The notes under the pieces were generated by a model, which was not told where the DNA came from, ran no database searches, and was given only the letters and a program-made list of their open reading frames with translations. A stretch of 64,000 bases of DNA from Candidatus Lokiarchaeota archaeon (GTDB lineage: Archaea; Asgardarchaeota; Thorarchaeia; Thorarchaeales; Thorarchaeaceae): positions 1-64,000 of the forward strand of contig WJIL01000014.1 in NCBI GenBank assembly GCA_014730275.1, written 5' to 3'. Numbering within the stretch: the first letter of the stretch is position 1; each line of letters starts with the position of its first letter. The position numbers were made by a program, and so were the translations under genes. This document shows, piece after piece, positions 62,548 through 64,000 of the stretch.

Positions 62548-62796
62548 CTAGCTACGGGCTTCATTGAGTTTGTCTTCGAGACTTGCAAGCTCTACAAACT
62601 TTTCCCAAGATATCATATCGATACCGTATTTGCGTGCTTTTTCCATTCGTTTTTCACCTGGGTCCTCAGCTAGGACCAAGTATTTCATGCTCTTGATGAC
62701 GCCGCTCGCCATTTTATACTCCGGTTGAATAAGTTCCTTAAGTTCACTCTTTGTTACGCCTTCTACTTTGCCGGTTATGTACACTTTCTCAGGCAT
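62548..62796 (-). CDS. Stand-alone BRCT domain protein
   Basis: The 82-residue protein is a single BRCT domain: first strand VYITGKVEGVTKSELKELI, a hydrophobic strand (KYLVLAED) and the conserved Trp helix GIDMISWEKFVELA. BRCT domains bind phosphopeptides or DNA ends and are rare in archaea outside DNA ligases and replication proteins. A GAGGG ribosome site lies before ATG 62796. No DNA-repair gene is adjacent. Confidence 0.75.
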   Translation of the reverse strand: MPEKVYITGKVEGVTKSELKELIQPEYKMASGVIKSMKYLVLAEDPGEKRMEKARKYGIDMISWEKFVELASLEDKLNEARS

Positions 62797-62935
62797 TACA
62801 ATAAACCCTCATTTTCTATTTCTCATGAGAATATATAAACATAGCATCAAATCGTATTAATCCCAATTATACCACCAAAGACGTTTTATCGGCCTTTGAG
62901 CTTCTAGGAGTTCTAATACCAGAGGAGAACATCAT

Positions 62936-64000
62936 ATGACTGAGAATGAGGAGTATGAACCAGGTAACAAGGTTGCATATGGTTTTGGCGCATTTGCGGA
63001 TATAGTCGCATATCAAGTCTTTACGTTCCTTGTTTTTACATTCTATTACGCTGTTGTCGGGATTGACATCGACCTGGTTACGCTTGGATTTGTGCTGTGG
63101 AGTGTGTGGAATGCCATAAATGATCCACTATCAGGACTCATATCGGATCGGACAAATACAAGATGGGGACGGAGAGTTCCGTTCATCGCGGCTGGAGCCA
63201 TACCTCTTAGCCTGCTGATGTTCTTCATGTGGACGCCTCCTACTGGCAATGTTATCTGGTCTTTTACCTACTTCCTCATAGCGATTTGTCTATTCGATGG
63301 AATCTACACTGTCTATAGCCTTAACCTTACAGCTCTATTCCCTGAAATGTATCTGAATAAGGAAGAGCGAGCTTCTGCAAATAACATCAGACAGATTTTC
63401 AATATTTTCGGGCTGATAGTCGCGTTCATTGTTCCGACTCTGTTGATCTCTGACTTGTCCGCAAAAGATACTGCTGTTGATGTTGTTTTAGCAGAGTATC
63501 GATTCGCAGGGGTGGTAATTGCAATTATCGTGCTCATTGGAGCCCTCATCACTGTCAAATGGGGGATTTCGGAACGCGAGGAATTCTCAAAGGATTTCCT
63601 TTCCGTGCCAAATGTAACCGACGCTTTCAAGCACACGCTGGGCAACAGGAGCTTCCAATGTTTTCTTGTAGCAATAACTGCCAACTGGTATGTCTTCGGG
63701 TTAATACCAACAATAGTTCCGTTATATGGGCAGTTCGTTCTCGGAATAGGAGCAGGACAATCTATATTGCTGGGCGTTCTCCTCGCTGCAGCTTTCCTAT
63801 CGGGAGGCGCCTGTGTCAGCCTTTGGAAGTACGTGGTTAATCGCTGGGAAGATCTGAGGAAGGCATGGATAGCCAGTATGGTCCTTTGGATTGCAGCACT
63901 CATTCCATTCATACTCATAGAGAACGTAATAGTAGCACTCATTTGCTTCGTGCTGAACGGGTTTGGATTGTCTGGCAGCCTCTATCTCAAAGACCTGGTC
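62936..64000 (+). CDS. GPH/MFS-family transporter (partial)
   Basis: The 355 codons to the window edge encode an open, highly hydrophobic protein. MTENEEYEPGNKVAYGFGAFADI starts it, and the GPH-family (melibiose-carrier-type) signature DPLSGLISDRTNTRWGRRVPF follows after helix 2. ATG 62936 has AGAGGAG 8 bp upstream. Such symporters import sugars or glycosides with Na+ or H+. The last few helices lie beyond the window. Confidence 0.85.
   Translation, partial: MTENEEYEPGNKVAYGFGAFADIVAYQVFTFLVFTFYYAVVGIDIDLVTLGFVLWSVWNAINDPLSGLISDRTNTRWGRRVPFIAAGAIPLSLLMFFMWTPPTGNVIWSFTYFLIAICLFDGIYTVYSLNLTALFPEMYLNKEERASANNIRQIFNIFGLIVAFIVPTLLISDLSAKDTAVDVVLAEYRFAGVVIAIIVLIGALITVKWGISEREEFSKDFLSVPNVTDAFKHTLGNRSFQCFLVAITANWYVFGLIPTIVPLYGQFVLGIGAGQSILLGVLLAAAFLSGGACVSLWKYVVNRWEDLRKAWIASMVLWIAALIPFILIENVIVALICFVLNGFGLSGSLYLKDLV

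Noticed and set aside
1-64000. CRISPR arrays, tRNA, rRNA or insertion sequences
   Set aside because: No regularly spaced repeats, no full cloverleaf with a GGTTCRA-type T arm, no rRNA text, and no transposase or terminal-repeat pairs were seen by eye on either strand.

Overview
The window comes from an archaeon, most likely an Asgard archaeon close to Thorarchaeota. The pointers are a Rab/Ras-like small GTPase with all nucleotide-binding motifs, several KaiC/GvpD-type ATPases next to stand-alone CheY-like receivers, a tungsten-type aldehyde ferredoxin oxidoreductase, beta-helix and TSP3-repeat surface proteins with Thr-rich stalks and C-terminal membrane anchors, a Hjc-like nuclease, and archaeal TATA-type promoter sequences. 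Shine-Dalgarno sequences are common, and GTG and TTG starts are used. TAG, TAA and TGA all act as stops. No rRNA, tRNA, CRISPR array or insertion sequence was seen. The lineage is inferred from gene content only.

Layout. 0-9.2 kb: a Cys-rich DUF2769 protein with a frameshifted end, FetAB transporter genes, a peroxiredoxin split by an in-frame TAG, a Hjc-like nuclease, membrane proteins, an S9 peptidase and a 7-TM protein with a possible longin/roadblock-like tail. 9.5-18.8 kb: a nine-gene operon (chorismate mutase-aminotransferase, tyrA, aroB, DAHP synthase, aroD, aroE, aroK, aroA, aroC). It covers the whole bacterial-style shikimate pathway plus the tyrosine branch, and is preceded by a roughly 300-nt leader with two strong hairpins. 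18.9-25.4 kb: pyroglutamyl peptidase, LysE and APC transporters, coiled-coil and small proteins, and an ArsR-like regulator. 25.6-31.6 kb: a signalling cluster of two KaiC/GvpD-like ATPases, a RecA-fold relative without a P-loop, three receivers and a TPR protein. 31.6-32.7 kb: an AT-rich, gene-free divergent region with a nearly G-free tract.

32.7-49.5 kb: a small membrane protein and its decayed copy, two beta-helix surface proteins flanking a tungsten oxidoreductase, FMN proteins, and a 1586-residue surface protein combining a caspase-like head with TSP3 repeats. 49.6-56.9 kb: an orphan EutA-like reactivase, a GNAT protein, tandem 410-residue membrane paralogues, MscS, TrmO and a V4R protein. 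57-64 kb: a CoA-transferase pair, a phosphorelay-like DHp-receiver protein, a small GTPase just downstream of a PAS histidine kinase, a YbjN-like protein, a stand-alone BRCT domain and a GPH-family transporter that runs off the window.

The best candidates for undescribed biology are the structured aro leader, the KaiC/receiver/TPR cluster, the histidine kinase-small GTPase pair with a neighbouring DHp-receiver, and the caspase-like TSP3 surface protein. Several genes carry lesions (two frameshifts, one amber codon, one decayed paralogue, one tentative gene remnant). They could be real decay or assembly errors and should be checked against reads.
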